64,000 nucleotides of DNA, taken from the NCBI RefSeq assembly GCF_900103975.1, contig NZ_FNIR01000019.1, positions 1 to 64,000 on the forward strand, written 5' to 3'. Each line of letters opens with the position of its first letter. Positions within the stretch are counted from its first letter, which is position 1. Positions 17,674 to 26,364 of the stretch are shown here, one piece after another. The translations under genes and the position numbers were made by a program. The stretch is from Klenkia soli. Its GTDB lineage: Bacteria > Actinomycetota > Actinomycetes > Mycobacteriales > Geodermatophilaceae. Under the pieces are notes generated by a model. It was given only the letters and a program-made list of their open reading frames with translations, had not been told where the DNA came from and did not search any database.

Positions 17674-18753
17674 TCAGCGACCGGTCTTGGGGGCGAAGAA
17701 ACGACTGATCAGGCGGGCCACGACGTTGAGGGCCATGACGATGATGATCAGGACGAGCGCTGCTGTCCAGGCCCGGTCGATCCCGAACTGCGGCGGGACG
17801 CCCGGCTGGGTCAGCTGGTAGTAGGCGTAGACCGGCAGCGTGGCCATGCGCCCGTCGAAGGGGTCGAAGTTGGTGGCGGCGGTGATGCCGACGATGACCA
17901 GCAGCGGTGCGGTCTCGCCGATGACCCGGGCGATCGACAGCGTCACGCCGGTGCCCAGGCCGGCGATGGCCGTGGGCAGGACGACCTTGGTGATCGTGCG
18001 CCACTTGGGCACGCCCAGGGCGTAGCTGGCCTCGCGCAGCTCGTTCGGGACGAGCTTGAGGACCTCCTCGGCGGACCGGACGACGACCGGGATCATCAGC
18101 ACCGACAGCGCGACCGCGCCGCCGAGGCCGAAGCGCACGCCGGGGCCGAAGAAGATCGCGAACAGGGCGTAGGCGAACAGACCGGCCACGATCGAGGGGA
18201 TGCCGGTCATCACGTCGACGAAGAACGTCAGCGCCTTCTTGAGCTTGCCGCGGCCGTACTCGACCAGGTAGATCGCGGCCAGCAGGCCGACCGGCACCGA
18301 GATCAGGCTGGCCAGGGCGGTGATGATCAGCGTGCCCATGATGGCGTGGTAGGCGCCACCGCCCTCGCCGACGACGCCGACCATCGAGTTGGAGAAGAAC
18401 GTGCCGTCCAGCCGGGTGATGCCCTTGCTGACCACCGTGTAGATCAGCGAGACCAGCGGCACCATCGCGATCGCGAACGCCGAGGTGACCAGCGAGGTGA
18501 CCAGCCGGTCGGTGGCCTTGCGGCTGCCCTCGACGACCCGGGAGCCGACGTAGGTGACCAGGCAGCCCAGCACGACGCCGTAGACGGCGAACAGGCCCCA
18601 GGAGAAGCCCGAGAGCAGCGTCAGCAGCCCGGCGACGACCAGGCCGGCGACGTAGAGCCCGACCCCGCCGTAGCGGGGCAGCTTGCGGCGGGTGCCGACG
18701 GCGGGCGTCATGGGGTCGAGGTCCTCCGGGCGGGTGGGGGTCGAGGTGGTCAT
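17674..18753 (-). CDS. pstA: phosphate ABC transporter permease
   Basis: The 359-residue permease is longer than many PstA proteins. An N-terminal extension adds two or three hydrophobic segments before the six-helix core. The EAA loop region reads [16 protein letters not shown]. The ATG overlaps the pstC stop (TGATG), so translation is coupled. Confidence 0.95.
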   Translation of the reverse strand: MTTSTPTRPEDLDPMTPAVGTRRKLPRYGGVGLYVAGLVVAGLLTLLSGFSWGLFAVYGVVLGCLVTYVGSRVVEGSRKATDRLVTSLVTSAFAIAMVPLVSLIYTVVSKGITRLDGTFFSNSMVGVVGEGGGAYHAIMGTLIITALASLISVPVGLLAAIYLVEYGRGKLKKALTFFVDVMTGIPSIVAGLFAYALFAIFFGPGVRFGLGGAVALSVLMIPVVVRSAEEVLKLVPNELREASYALGVPKWRTITKVVLPTAIAGLGTGVTLSIARVIGETAPLLVIVGITAATNFDPFDGRMATLPVYAYYQLTQPGVPPQFGIDRAWTAALVLIIIVMALNVVARLISRFFAPKTGR

Positions 18754-19709
18754 CAGTTCGCTCCGGAGAAGTCGGCCCGGCGGTTGACGACGTAGCGGGC
18801 CAGCATGTTGACCGCGAGGGTGATGACGAACAGCACCAGGCCGGTGAAGATCAGCGTGCTGACCCCCAGGCCGCTGGACTCGGGGAACTGCAGGGCGATG
18901 TTGGCCGCGATGGTGGAGGGGTTCGACGAGCTGATCAGGTTGAACGTGACCCCGCCGGAGACCGACAGCACGATGGCGACGGCGAGCGTCTCGCCCAGCG
19001 CCCGGCCCAGGCCCAGCATCGAGCCGCCGATGACGCCGGACTTGCCGTAGGGCAGCACCGCCATCTTGATCATCTCCCAGCGGGTGGCGCCGAGGGCCAG
19101 CGCGGCCTCGCGGTGCAGCGCGGGGGCCTGCACGAAGACCTCGCGGGAGATGGCCGAGATGATCGGCAGGATCATGATCGCCAGGACCAGGCCCGCGGTG
19201 AGCATGGTGCGCCCGGTGGCGGACGCGGGGCCGGCGAAGAGCGGGATGAAGCCGAGGTTCCGCTCGGCCCAGGCGTAGAAGGGCACCATGGCCGGCGCGA
19301 GCGCGGCCAGGCCCCAGAAGCCGTAGACGACGCTGGGGATCGCGGCGAGCAGGTCTATCAGGTAACCCAGGGTCGCGGCGATCCGCTTGGGCGCGTAGTA
19401 GGTGATGAACAGCGCGATGGCCACGCCCAGCGGGGTGGCCACGAGCAGGGCGATGACCGCGGCCAGCAGCGTGCCGAAGACCAGCGGGCCGACGTAGCTC
19501 CAGACGCCCTCGCCACCGGCGATGTCGGCGGCGGGGGCCGAGATGGCGTCCAACGACTCCGTGATCAGGAACGCGGCCACCCCGGCGAGCACGACGAGGA
19601 TGAGGATGCCGGCGCCGGTCGACAGCCCGGCGAACGTGCGGTCACCGGCGCTGCGGACGGCCCGCGTGGGCTTGTCCGCCGTGCGGGGCGGGGTTTCGAG
19701 CGAGGTCAC
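18753..19709 (-). CDS. pstC: phosphate ABC transporter permease
   Basis: The 318-residue permease has six hydrophobic segments and the EAA loop LHREAALALGATRWEMI. The GTG at 19709 (VTSLETPPRT) was chosen over upstream frames because GGAG lies just before it and it begins at the expected length. It is separated from pstS by about 110 bp containing a 15-bp hairpin, which probably lowers pstCAB expression relative to pstS. Confidence 0.94.
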   Translation of the reverse strand: MTSLETPPRTADKPTRAVRSAGDRTFAGLSTGAGILILVVLAGVAAFLITESLDAISAPAADIAGGEGVWSYVGPLVFGTLLAAVIALLVATPLGVAIALFITYYAPKRIAATLGYLIDLLAAIPSVVYGFWGLAALAPAMVPFYAWAERNLGFIPLFAGPASATGRTMLTAGLVLAIMILPIISAISREVFVQAPALHREAALALGATRWEMIKMAVLPYGKSGVIGGSMLGLGRALGETLAVAIVLSVSGGVTFNLISSSNPSTIAANIALQFPESSGLGVSTLIFTGLVLFVITLAVNMLARYVVNRRADFSGAN

Positions 19710-19778
19710 CTGGACTCCGAGCTTGCGGGTGGGCGGTGCGGGGGAGTGGTGCCGGCGGCCGCGCTGCCGCCGATGCAC

Positions 19779-19813
19779 GGGTGGCCCGGACGCACGGAGC
19801 GTCCGGGCCACCC
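19779..19813 (-). terminator. partial terminator between pstS and pstC
   Basis: A perfect 15-bp stem (19779-19793/19799-19813) with a 5-nt loop sits 8 bp after the pstS stop codon inside the operon. It probably acts as an attenuator or mRNA-stabilising 3' end that makes pstS more abundant than the downstream genes. Confidence 0.75.
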
Positions 19814-19821
19814 GCGGTGGA

Positions 19822-20934
19822 TCAGCTGCCGGAGGTGATGGCGTCGATCGCGGTCTGCGCCTGCTCGCGGAGGGTGTCCGACAGCGGGGCGCTGCCCGCG
19901 GCGTCGGCACCGGCCTGCTGGCCGTCCTCGCTGATGACGTAGCCGAGGAAGGACTTCAGCAGGTCGGCCTGGGTCGCGTCGTCGTTGCTGATGCAGCCGA
20001 TGTGGTAGCTGACCAGCACGATCGGGTACTCGTCGGCCGAGGTCGTGGTGCGGTTGATGCTGTAGGCGAAGTCGTAGTCGCCCCGGCCCGAGACCAGCTC
20101 GGAGTTCTCCACGACGGCCGCGGCGGCCTCGGGGGAGGGGGCGACGAACTCGCTGCCGACACCGATCTTGGCCACGCCGAGGTCACCGGCCTGCGACTCG
20201 TCGGCATAGCCGATGGCGCCCTCGCCGGCCTGGACCGCGGAGACCATGCCCGAGGTCTGGTTGGCGGCCTCGCCACCGGACAGCGGCCACTCGCCGGAGG
20301 CCTTGTCGGTCCAGACGGAGGAGGCGGCCTGGGCGAGGTAGTCGGTGAAGTTCTTGGTGGTGCCCGACTCGTCGGCCCGGTGCACGGGGGTGATGGTGGT
20401 GGAGGGCAGGTCCACGCCCTCGTTGTCCGCGGCGATGGCCGCGTCGTCCCAGGTCGTGATCGCGCCGGTGAAGATGCCGGCCAGGGTGTCGGGCGAGAGG
20501 TTCAGGTCGTCGACGCCGGGCAGGTTGTAGACGACGGCGATCGCCGAGATGTAGTCCGGGAGCTCGAAGACGCCGTCGCTGCCGCAGCGCTCCTGCGCGG
20601 TGGTCAGCTCCTCGTCGGTGAGGGCGGCGTCCGAGCCGGCGAAGTCCACGCCGCCGGCGAGGAACTGCTCGCGGCCGCCGCCGGACCCGACCGGGTCGTA
20701 GTTGACGGTCACGTCGGGCTGGATCGAGGAGTACCCGGCGGTCCAGCCCTGCATGGCGGCCTGCTGGGCGGACGAGCCGGCCCCGTTCAGGGTGCCGCTC
20801 AGCTGCTCCTGGCTGGTGGTCGCGCCCGAGGAGTCGGTCGAACCGCCCTCGTTGGAGGCGCCGCACGCCGCGAGGGCGAGGGTGCTGGCGAACGCCGCGG
20901 ACAGGGTCACGGCGCGCGTCTTGGTGCTGAGCAT
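19822..20934 (-). CDS. pstS: phosphate-binding lipoprotein
   Basis: The 370-residue protein has a signal peptide and lipobox LAAC (mature Cys about residue 24), then a serine-rich linker and a periplasmic-binding-protein fold. Phosphate-contact motifs include GAGSSAQ, FAGSDAALT, HRADESGTT and SGEWP. The ATG at 20934 is the only start before the signal peptide. It heads pstSCAB, and transcription is probably driven by the PHO-box promoter upstream. Confidence 0.96.
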   Translation of the reverse strand: MLSTKTRAVTLSAAFASTLALAACGASNEGGSTDSSGATTSQEQLSGTLNGAGSSAQQAAMQGWTAGYSSIQPDVTVNYDPVGSGGGREQFLAGGVDFAGSDAALTDEELTTAQERCGSDGVFELPDYISAIAVVYNLPGVDDLNLSPDTLAGIFTGAITTWDDAAIAADNEGVDLPSTTITPVHRADESGTTKNFTDYLAQAASSVWTDKASGEWPLSGGEAANQTSGMVSAVQAGEGAIGYADESQAGDLGVAKIGVGSEFVAPSPEAAAAVVENSELVSGRGDYDFAYSINRTTTSADEYPIVLVSYHIGCISNDDATQADLLKSFLGYVISEDGQQAGADAAGSAPLSDTLREQAQTAIDAITSGS

Positions 20935-21003
20935 CAACTCAGGGCCTTTCGACTGGTGGTGCCCGGACGTCGGAGCCGGGCAGTGAGGTCCAACGGACGA
21001 GGA

Positions 21004-21057
21004 CGCTAAGCAGCCGAGGTGGACGGATCCGGCTCGCTCGGTGAACGGGGGATGAAC
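21004..21057 (-). promoter_or_regulatory. PHO box and -10 of the pstSCAB promoter
   Basis: On the minus strand two 11-bp direct repeat units, GTTCATCCCCC and GTTCACCGAGC, occupy 21057-21036. They match the GTTCA-type PHO box bound by RegX3/PhoP-family regulators. A TAGCGT -10 box lies at 21009-21004, 26 bp beyond the box edge, so the box covers the -35 zone. A third isolated unit, GTTCACCCGAC, is at 21112-21102. Confidence 0.8.
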
Positions 21058-21137
21058 GCGTCCTGAGGCTTGGGACACAGCCGGAGGACCATCGCGCGAC
21101 CGTCGGGTGAACGATGCCGTTCCGGCTTCACACCGGG

Positions 21138-22079
21138 CTACGGGGAGGTCGGCTCCCGGTGCCACTGGACGTCCACGGCGAAGCGCGTGAAGCCCGACTT
21201 CTCGTACAGCGCGACCGCCGTGGTGTTGTCCTCCTCGACGTAGAGCAGGACGTCGGAGAGCCCTCGGCCGCGCAGGTGGGCCAGGCCCAGGTCGGTCAGG
21301 GCGCGACCCAGCCGCAGGCCCTGGGCGTCGGGGTCGACGCCGAGCACGTAGACCTCGCCGACCGCCTCGTCGGCGGCCTCGCCCGCCGGGTGAACCTTGG
21401 TCCAGTGCGACCCGAGCAGGGTCTGCGTGCCGTCCGGGGCCTCGCGCCAGGCGAGCAGGAAGCCGGCGGGGTCGAACCAGGGCTCGGCCTCGCGCAGCGC
21501 GACGTCGTGCGCGGTCATGCCGCCCTGCTCGGGGTGGTGGGCGAAGGCCCGCGCGTTGACCCGGAGCCAGGCCGTCTCGTCGACGCCCGGGCGGAACGGG
21601 CGGACGACGACGTCGTCGGGCAGCGCCGGGCGCGGGTCGGGGTCGACGCCGGCCAGCGGCATGCGCATCTGCAGCAGCGTGCGCGCCCGGGTCCACCGGC
21701 GGGAGGCGGCGAACCCGGCCGAGCCGGGCAGCTCGCCGTGCGCCCAGACCGCCAGGGGCGCGTCGCCGGCCAGCTGCTCGACGGTCTCCGCCAGCACCGA
21801 GCCGAACCCGCGGCGCCGGGACCCGGGGTGGACGACCAGCTCGGCCTGCCAGCCGTCGTCCGCCCTGTCCAGCCGGGCGTACCCGAGCGCGCCGTCGCCG
21901 TCGTGGAGCAGCACGTCGCGGCCGTCGTCGGGGCCGCCGTGCCGGAGCCGGAGCTCGGCCTCCTCGCTGAGCGGGCGGACGCCGTCGACGTCGGCGGCCA
22001 CCCGGACCAGGGTGACCGCGTGCTCGAGGAGCTCGCCGGTGAGCCGGGGGACGACGACCGGGCGCCGGGCGTCGGTCAG
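21138..22079 (-). CDS. mshD: mycothiol synthase (acetyl-CoA:Cys-GlcN-Ins acetyltransferase)
   Basis: The protein is about 313 residues with two tandem GNAT domains. The first has the acetyl-CoA loop [13 protein letters not shown], the second [16 protein letters not shown], and a family-typical HPEQGG lies between. It performs the last step of mycothiol synthesis. No ATG or GTG lies between the glnR stop and the conserved N-terminus. A CTG at 22079-22077 overlapping the glnR TGA gives the length expected from mycobacterial MshD. The glnR-mshD-pst order matches M. tuberculosis Rv0818-Rv0820. Confidence 0.9.
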   Translation of the reverse strand: MTDARRPVVVPRLTGELLEHAVTLVRVAADVDGVRPLSEEAELRLRHGGPDDGRDVLLHDGDGALGYARLDRADDGWQAELVVHPGSRRRGFGSVLAETVEQLAGDAPLAVWAHGELPGSAGFAASRRWTRARTLLQMRMPLAGVDPDPRPALPDDVVVRPFRPGVDETAWLRVNARAFAHHPEQGGMTAHDVALREAEPWFDPAGFLLAWREAPDGTQTLLGSHWTKVHPAGEAADEAVGEVYVLGVDPDAQGLRLGRALTDLGLAHLRGRGLSDVLLYVEEDNTTAVALYEKSGFTRFAVDVQWHREPTSP

Positions 22080-22807
22080 GGGACGGCCGGCGCGTCGCTG
22101 GTCTGCGCGGCCGCCGCGGTGGCGTCGGCGACCTGCTGGTCGAGCTTGTAGCCCACGTTGCGGACGGTGCCGATCAGCGCCTCGTGCTCGATGCCCAGCT
22201 TGGCCCGCAGGCGGCGCACGTGGACGTCGACCGTGCGGGTGCCGCCGAAGTAGTCGTAGCCCCAGATCTCCTGCAGGAGCTGGGCGCGGGAGAAGACCCG
22301 GCCCGGGTGCTGCGCGAGGTACTTGAGGAGCTCGAACTCCTTGTAGGTGAGGTCGAGCGGGCGGCCGCGGAGCTTGGCCGAGTAGCTGTGCTCGTCGATG
22401 ACCAGCTCGCCGGCCTTGGTCACCCCGCCGTCGTCGGCGGCGCTGGGGGAGCTGGCGGCCGTGCGGCGGGCCAGGGCCCACTTCAGCCGGGCGTCGACCT
22501 CGGCGGGGCCGGCGGTGTCGAGCACGACGTCGTCGACGCCCCAGTCGGCCGACAGCGCGACCAGGCCGCCCTCGGACAGGACGGCGACCAGCGAGGCGGC
22601 CACCCCGGTGGAGGCCAGCAGGCCGCACAGCGTGCGGGCCGAGACCAGGTCGTGCCGGGCGTCGACCAGGACGACGTCGCCGGAGTCGCCGTCGAGCAGG
22701 CTGCCCAGCTCGGGGGCCACGACGCGGACCTGGTGGGCCAGCAGGCCCAGCGCGGGGAGCACCTCGGTGGTCGCCTGGCGGGCGGAAGTCATGAGCACGA
22801 GTCGCAT
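22076..22807 (-). CDS. glnR: orphan OmpR-type nitrogen regulator GlnR
   Basis: The 243-residue regulator has an atypical receiver domain with the GlnR-specific VDARHDL (D49 region) and [16 protein letters not shown]. The winged-helix domain is near-identical to actinobacterial GlnR ([47 protein letters not shown]). It controls glutamine synthetase and ammonium and nitrate genes in relatives. There is no adjacent kinase, as is normal for GlnR. It is divergent from the hydrolase gene, 59 bp away. Confidence 0.93.
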   Translation of the reverse strand: MRLVLMTSARQATTEVLPALGLLAHQVRVVAPELGSLLDGDSGDVVLVDARHDLVSARTLCGLLASTGVAASLVAVLSEGGLVALSADWGVDDVVLDTAGPAEVDARLKWALARRTAASSPSAADDGGVTKAGELVIDEHSYSAKLRGRPLDLTYKEFELLKYLAQHPGRVFSRAQLLQEIWGYDYFGGTRTVDVHVRRLRAKLGIEHEALIGTVRNVGYKLDQQVADATAAAAQTSDAPAVP

Positions 22808-22866
22808 GCCGTCTCCTCATGGGTCCGTCGACACCGGTGTCGTGATGAACCGGCAGGATATCCGAC

Positions 22867-23736
22867 GTGCGGCGAGATGTGACCCCGGCGATACCTCGCC
22901 GTGACGTGACGGTGCGCACCTCGGACGGCGTGCGCCTGCACGGGATCGTGGTCCCGGCGGACCCCCCGCGTCCACCGACGCCGGGTGAACGGCGGCTGAC
23001 CTTCGTGGTGGCCCACGGGTTCACCAACTCCACCGCGCGGGTGCCGTTCCTGCGGCTGGCCGGGTACCTGCGCCGGTTCGGCGAGGTGCGCGGGCTGGAC
23101 TTCCGTGGCCACGGGCGCTCGGGTGGGGCGTCCGGGGTGGGCGGCGACCCCGAGCTGCTCGACGTCGACGCCGCCGTGCGGGCCGCCCGCGAGGACGGCG
23201 CCACCACGGTCGTCACCGTCGGCCTGTCGATGGGCGGCGGCGCGGCGCTGCGGCAGGCCGCGATCGGCGAGCACCGGCCCGACGCGGTGGTGAGCGTCAG
23301 CGCCGTCAGCCGGTGGTTCGTGCGCGACACCCTGCCGATGCGGCGGGTGCACTGGCTGCTCGAGACGACGGCCGGCCGGCGGCTGGGCTCCCGGGTCATG
23401 GGGGTCCGGCTGGCCCCGCCGTGGCCGGCCAACCCGCCGGCGCCCGTGCAGCTGGTCAGCCGCATCGCCCCGACCCCCCTGCTGCTGGTGCACGGCGACC
23501 GCGACACCTACTTCCCGCTCGAGCACTTCCGCACGCTGGCGCAGGCCGCCGGTCCGGCCGCCGCGGTGTGGGTGGTGCCGGGCATGGGGCACGCCGAGAA
23601 CGGCATGACCGGGCCGCTGGCCGAACGCATCGGCCGCTGGGCGCGGGACACCGTCGGTCGCGACCCGGTCTGGGACGATGCCCGGGTGACCTCCGCCGGG
23701 ACCTCAGCCGGGACCGCTGCGGGCGAGGGCCGGTGA
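22867..23736 (+). CDS. alpha/beta-hydrolase
   Basis: The 289-residue serine hydrolase has nucleophile S121 in GLSMGG, an acid in HGDRD (D211/D213) and a histidine in PGMGH (H242). The oxyanion HGFTN is near residue 50. The substrate is unknown. The GTG start lies 59 bp from divergent glnR. The stop overlaps the next start (GTGA), indicating an operon with the membrane protein gene. Confidence 0.8.
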   Translation: MRRDVTPAIPRRDVTVRTSDGVRLHGIVVPADPPRPPTPGERRLTFVVAHGFTNSTARVPFLRLAGYLRRFGEVRGLDFRGHGRSGGASGVGGDPELLDVDAAVRAAREDGATTVVTVGLSMGGGAALRQAAIGEHRPDAVVSVSAVSRWFVRDTLPMRRVHWLLETTAGRRLGSRVMGVRLAPPWPANPPAPVQLVSRIAPTPLLLVHGDRDTYFPLEHFRTLAQAAGPAAAVWVVPGMGHAENGMTGPLAERIGRWARDTVGRDPVWDDARVTSAGTSAGTAAGEGR

Positions 23737-24554
23737 GCCACTCCGCGCTGGAGACCGACCTGCCCCGGGTGGCCCACCACCTCCCGGCGGCCGGTGCGGT
23801 GGTGGTCGCGACCGGCCTGCTCGTGGGCCTGCCGGTGGTGCTCGGCGACACCGGGCGGGGCATCGGCGTCCTCGTGCTGCAGCTGGCCCTGGTCGCGGCC
23901 TGGGTGCTGGCCACCGGCATCCGGGGGTTCGTCGGGTCGCTGGGCATCGGGGCCGCCGCGGCGGTCGGGGCCGACCTGCTGCTCGGGCTGCCCGACCGCC
24001 CCGACCTGGGCCTGCTCCTGCTGGTCCTCGGCCCCGGGTTCCTGCTGGCCGTCGTGCACCAGATGGCCCGGCCGGCGCCGCGCCGCTACCTGGTCGCCTC
24101 GCTGGCCGGGGTCCTGCTGCTGCTGTGCGGCGTGGCGGCGCTCGCGGTGCTGCTCGCCCTGGGCCGCACCCCCGACGGCGACCGGCTGGCCACCAGCGCG
24201 GTCCTCGTCGTCGGGGCGGCGCTGCTGGTCGGGCACCTGGTCGACGCCGTGCTGCCCCGCCCGGTGATCGCCGCCGGCGTGCCCCGTGGGCTGCTGGGCC
24301 TGGTCCTGTCGGTGCTGGCCGGGGTGGCCGTGGCCCTCCTGCGGCGCCAGCCCGGCGACCTGGTCGACGCGCTGTCGGCGGCGACCTACGGCGCGGCGAT
24401 CGGCGGCGTGGCCGCCCTGGTCGCCGTCGGCGCCTCCTACGTCGTCTCCGAGCGCCCGCAGCGCGGCCCGGCGCTGCCGGTCGTGCAGGCCGTGCTGCCG
24501 TTCGCCGCCGCGGCGCCGGTGGCGTTCTTCCTGGCGCTGCAGACCAGCCTCTAG
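23733..24554 (+). CDS. multi-pass membrane protein, unknown function
   Basis: The 273-residue protein consists of about eight hydrophobic helices separated by short charged loops (MARPAPRRY, GRTPDGDR, SERPQRG). No transporter signature is visible. The GTG start overlaps the hydrolase stop by 4 bp. It precedes the LmeA-like gene by 19 bp and is probably cotranscribed, so a cell-envelope role is plausible. Confidence 0.65.
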   Translation: MSHSALETDLPRVAHHLPAAGAVVVATGLLVGLPVVLGDTGRGIGVLVLQLALVAAWVLATGIRGFVGSLGIGAAAAVGADLLLGLPDRPDLGLLLLVLGPGFLLAVVHQMARPAPRRYLVASLAGVLLLLCGVAALAVLLALGRTPDGDRLATSAVLVVGAALLVGHLVDAVLPRPVIAAGVPRGLLGLVLSVLAGVAVALLRRQPGDLVDALSAATYGAAIGGVAALVAVGASYVVSERPQRGPALPVVQAVLPFAAAAPVAFFLALQTSL

Positions 24555-24573
24555 CTCTGCGAGACTGGCGCCG

Positions 24574-25260
24574 GTGAAGGGTCTGCTGATCACCGTCGGA
24601 GTGCTCCTGGTCCTGCTGGTGGCTGCCGACCGGGTCGGTGTGCTGGTCGCCGAGGACCAGGTCGCGGCCCAGGTCCAGCAGCAGGGCCAGCTCGCCGGCG
24701 AGCCCGAGGTCGACATCACCGGGTTCCCGTTCCTCACCCAGGCGGTCGCCGGGCGCTACGACGACGTCCGGATCTCCCTGACCGCCGACGAGCTCGGCCA
24801 GCCGGCCGGCACCTCCGCCGAGATCTCGCTGCAGGGCGTGCAGCTGCCGCTGTCCGACGTCCTGGGCGGCGAGGTCTCGCAGCTGCCGGTCGACCGCGTC
24901 GACGGGCGGGCCTCGGTGCCCTTCGACCTGCTCGCCGCGCAGCTGGGCGGGGACACCACGCTGACCCGCGAGGGCGACGGGCTGCGGATCACCAAGACCG
25001 TCGAGGTGCTGGGCCAGACGATCCCGCTCACCGCTGCCGGCCAGGTCGCCCTCGACGGGCAGGACCTCGTGGTGACCGTCGACTCCGCGGCCGGGGCCGG
25101 CATCGACGTCCCCTCGTTCGTCCTCGAGCAGGCCCAGGACCTGCTGGACTTCCGGTACACGGTGCCTGCGCTGCCCTTCGGCCTGCAGCTCACCGGCCTG
25201 CAGGTCGCCGACGGCGGGGTCGACGTCACGGTCGCGGCCAGCGACGTCGTCCTGCAGTAG
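24574..25260 (+). CDS. LmeA-like (DUF2993) lipid-binding protein
   Basis: The 228-residue protein has a single N-terminal membrane anchor (about 3-20), then a DUF2993 fold with ITGFPFLTQAVAGRYDDV, the family hallmark. Mycobacterial LmeA binds phospholipid and is needed for mannan elongation of lipoglycans. The position beside ThiX and glnR matches Rv0817c. The GTG at 24574 gives a start directly before the anchor. Confidence 0.8.
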   Translation: MKGLLITVGVLLVLLVAADRVGVLVAEDQVAAQVQQQGQLAGEPEVDITGFPFLTQAVAGRYDDVRISLTADELGQPAGTSAEISLQGVQLPLSDVLGGEVSQLPVDRVDGRASVPFDLLAAQLGGDTTLTREGDGLRITKTVEVLGQTIPLTAAGQVALDGQDLVVTVDSAAGAGIDVPSFVLEQAQDLLDFRYTVPALPFGLQLTGLQVADGGVDVTVAASDVVLQ

Positions 25261-25298
25261 CGGGAATCCCTACCGGTCCGGTCACGTTGGTGCCCTCG

Positions 25299-25754
25299 AT
25301 GGATGCCACCGGAGCTGTCGTGCTCGTCGTCGCCCTGCTGCTGGCCGGCGTGGCGATGTGGTGGTTGCGCACCCGCAGCGGTGCCGTGCGGACGACGACG
25401 GGAGCCGACGTGACCGAGGTCCGGGCCGAGGTCGAGGTCCTGCGGTCCCTGGGTGTCCGGCCCGAGGACGCCGACCTGACGGTCGTCCAGTTCGCCACCG
25501 CCTTCTGCGCGCCCTGCCGGGCGACGAAGGCCCGGTTGGCCCAGCTGCAGACCCGCCACCCCGCCCTCGCCGCGGTGCACGTGGACGCCGAGAGCCACCT
25601 GGACGCCGTGCGCGCCCTGGACGTCCGGCGCACGCCCACGCTGTTCTACCTGGGCCGCGACGGCGCCCTGCTGGGCCGCAGCAGCGGCGCACCGCGGCCC
25701 GACGAGCTGCAGGCCCTGGTGGCCGCGCACGCACCGGCGGCGGGGCACGTGTGA
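25299..25754 (+). CDS. membrane-anchored thioredoxin-like protein (ThiX type)
   Basis: The 151-residue protein has a transmembrane segment (5-23) and then a thioredoxin domain with the active site C70-A-P-C73 and the cis-Pro region RRTPTLFYLG. It probably reduces or oxidises thiols at the membrane. The ATG at 25299 was chosen; TTG/GTG codons 9-12 nt upstream would add only a few residues. It is orthologous in position to Rv0816c, next to the thiosulfate sulfurtransferase operon. Confidence 0.8.
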   Translation: MDATGAVVLVVALLLAGVAMWWLRTRSGAVRTTTGADVTEVRAEVEVLRSLGVRPEDADLTVVQFATAFCAPCRATKARLAQLQTRHPALAAVHVDAESHLDAVRALDVRRTPTLFYLGRDGALLGRSSGAPRPDELQALVAAHAPAAGHV

Positions 25755-25764
25755 TGGCTGTTGC

Positions 25765-25770
25765 TAGTCT
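25765..25770 (+). promoter_or_regulatory. -10 box of the leader peptide/DUF4395/sseA operon
   Basis: TAGTCT at 25765-25770 lies 7 nt before GTG 25778, so transcription would begin at or next to the leader start codon. This is the arrangement of a leaderless mRNA. Confidence 0.6.
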
Positions 25771-25777
25771 CCCCGCC

Positions 25778-25861
25778 GTGGGCCCCCTGCTGACTCAGCG
25801 ACGCACAGTCGACCTGTGCCGTCTGGGCAGCTGCCTGTGTCAGGTCTCCTCCCGAGGCTGA
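25778..25861 (+). CDS. cysteine-responsive leader peptide, 27 aa
   Basis: The short ORF encodes a 27-residue peptide with VDLCRLGSCLCQ: three cysteines, including Cys-Leu-Cys. It ends 46 bp before the DUF4395 start. It belongs to the actinobacterial leader type (VDLCR...CLC) found before cysteine and sulfur genes. In Mycobacterium, polycysteine leaderless ORFs attenuate this same DUF4395-cysA2-sseC operon in response to cysteine. Here a -10 box sits 7 nt before GTG 25778. An ATG at 25754 in the same frame also exists but lies before the -10 box. Confidence 0.75.
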   Translation: MGPLLTQRRTVDLCRLGSCLCQVSSRG

Positions 25862-25907
25862 CGACCCGCCTCGACGCGCCCTGACCGCCGTCGAAAGGCC
25901 CTTCCCC

Positions 25908-26339
25908 GTGACACCCGCCCGTCGGATCGACGTCCGAGGCCCGCGCTTCGGCGCGTGGATCACCACCGTCGTCCTCGCCGTCGTCCTGCTCACCGGCGCC
26001 GGTTGGCTGCTCGCCGTCCAGGCGGTGGTCTTCGCCGTCGGCGCGTTCGCCGGGCTCCGGTACGCCCCCTACGGCCTCCTCTTCCGCACCCTCGTCGCGC
26101 CCCGCCTGGGGCCGACGACCGAGACCGAGGACGAGGCGCCCCCGCGCTTCGCCCAGCTGGTCGGGTTCGGCTTCGCCCTCGTGGGCACCATCGGCTACCT
26201 GGCCGGTGCGCCCCTCGTCGGCGCCGTCGCCACCGGGCTCGCGCTCGTGGCGGCCCTGCTCAACGCGGCCGTGGGCTTCTGCCTGGGCTGCGAGCTCTAC
26301 CTGCTCGTCCGGCGGGCCCGCCCCGCCGCCCACCCCTGA
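25908..26339 (+). CDS. DUF4395 membrane protein
   Basis: The 143-residue protein has four hydrophobic segments, a GLRYAPYG motif near the middle and the family-typical AAVGFCLGCELYL at the last helix. The CLGC pair suggests a thiol or persulfide role, an inference strengthened by its place between a cysteine leader and a sulfurtransferase. The GTG start is preceded by GAAAGG, probably controlled by translation of the leader peptide. Confidence 0.8.
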   Translation: MTPARRIDVRGPRFGAWITTVVLAVVLLTGAGWLLAVQAVVFAVGAFAGLRYAPYGLLFRTLVAPRLGPTTETEDEAPPRFAQLVGFGFALVGTIGYLAGAPLVGAVATGLALVAALLNAAVGFCLGCELYLLVRRARPAAHP

Positions 26340-26364
26340 TCCCCCACCCACAGGAGGAACCACC

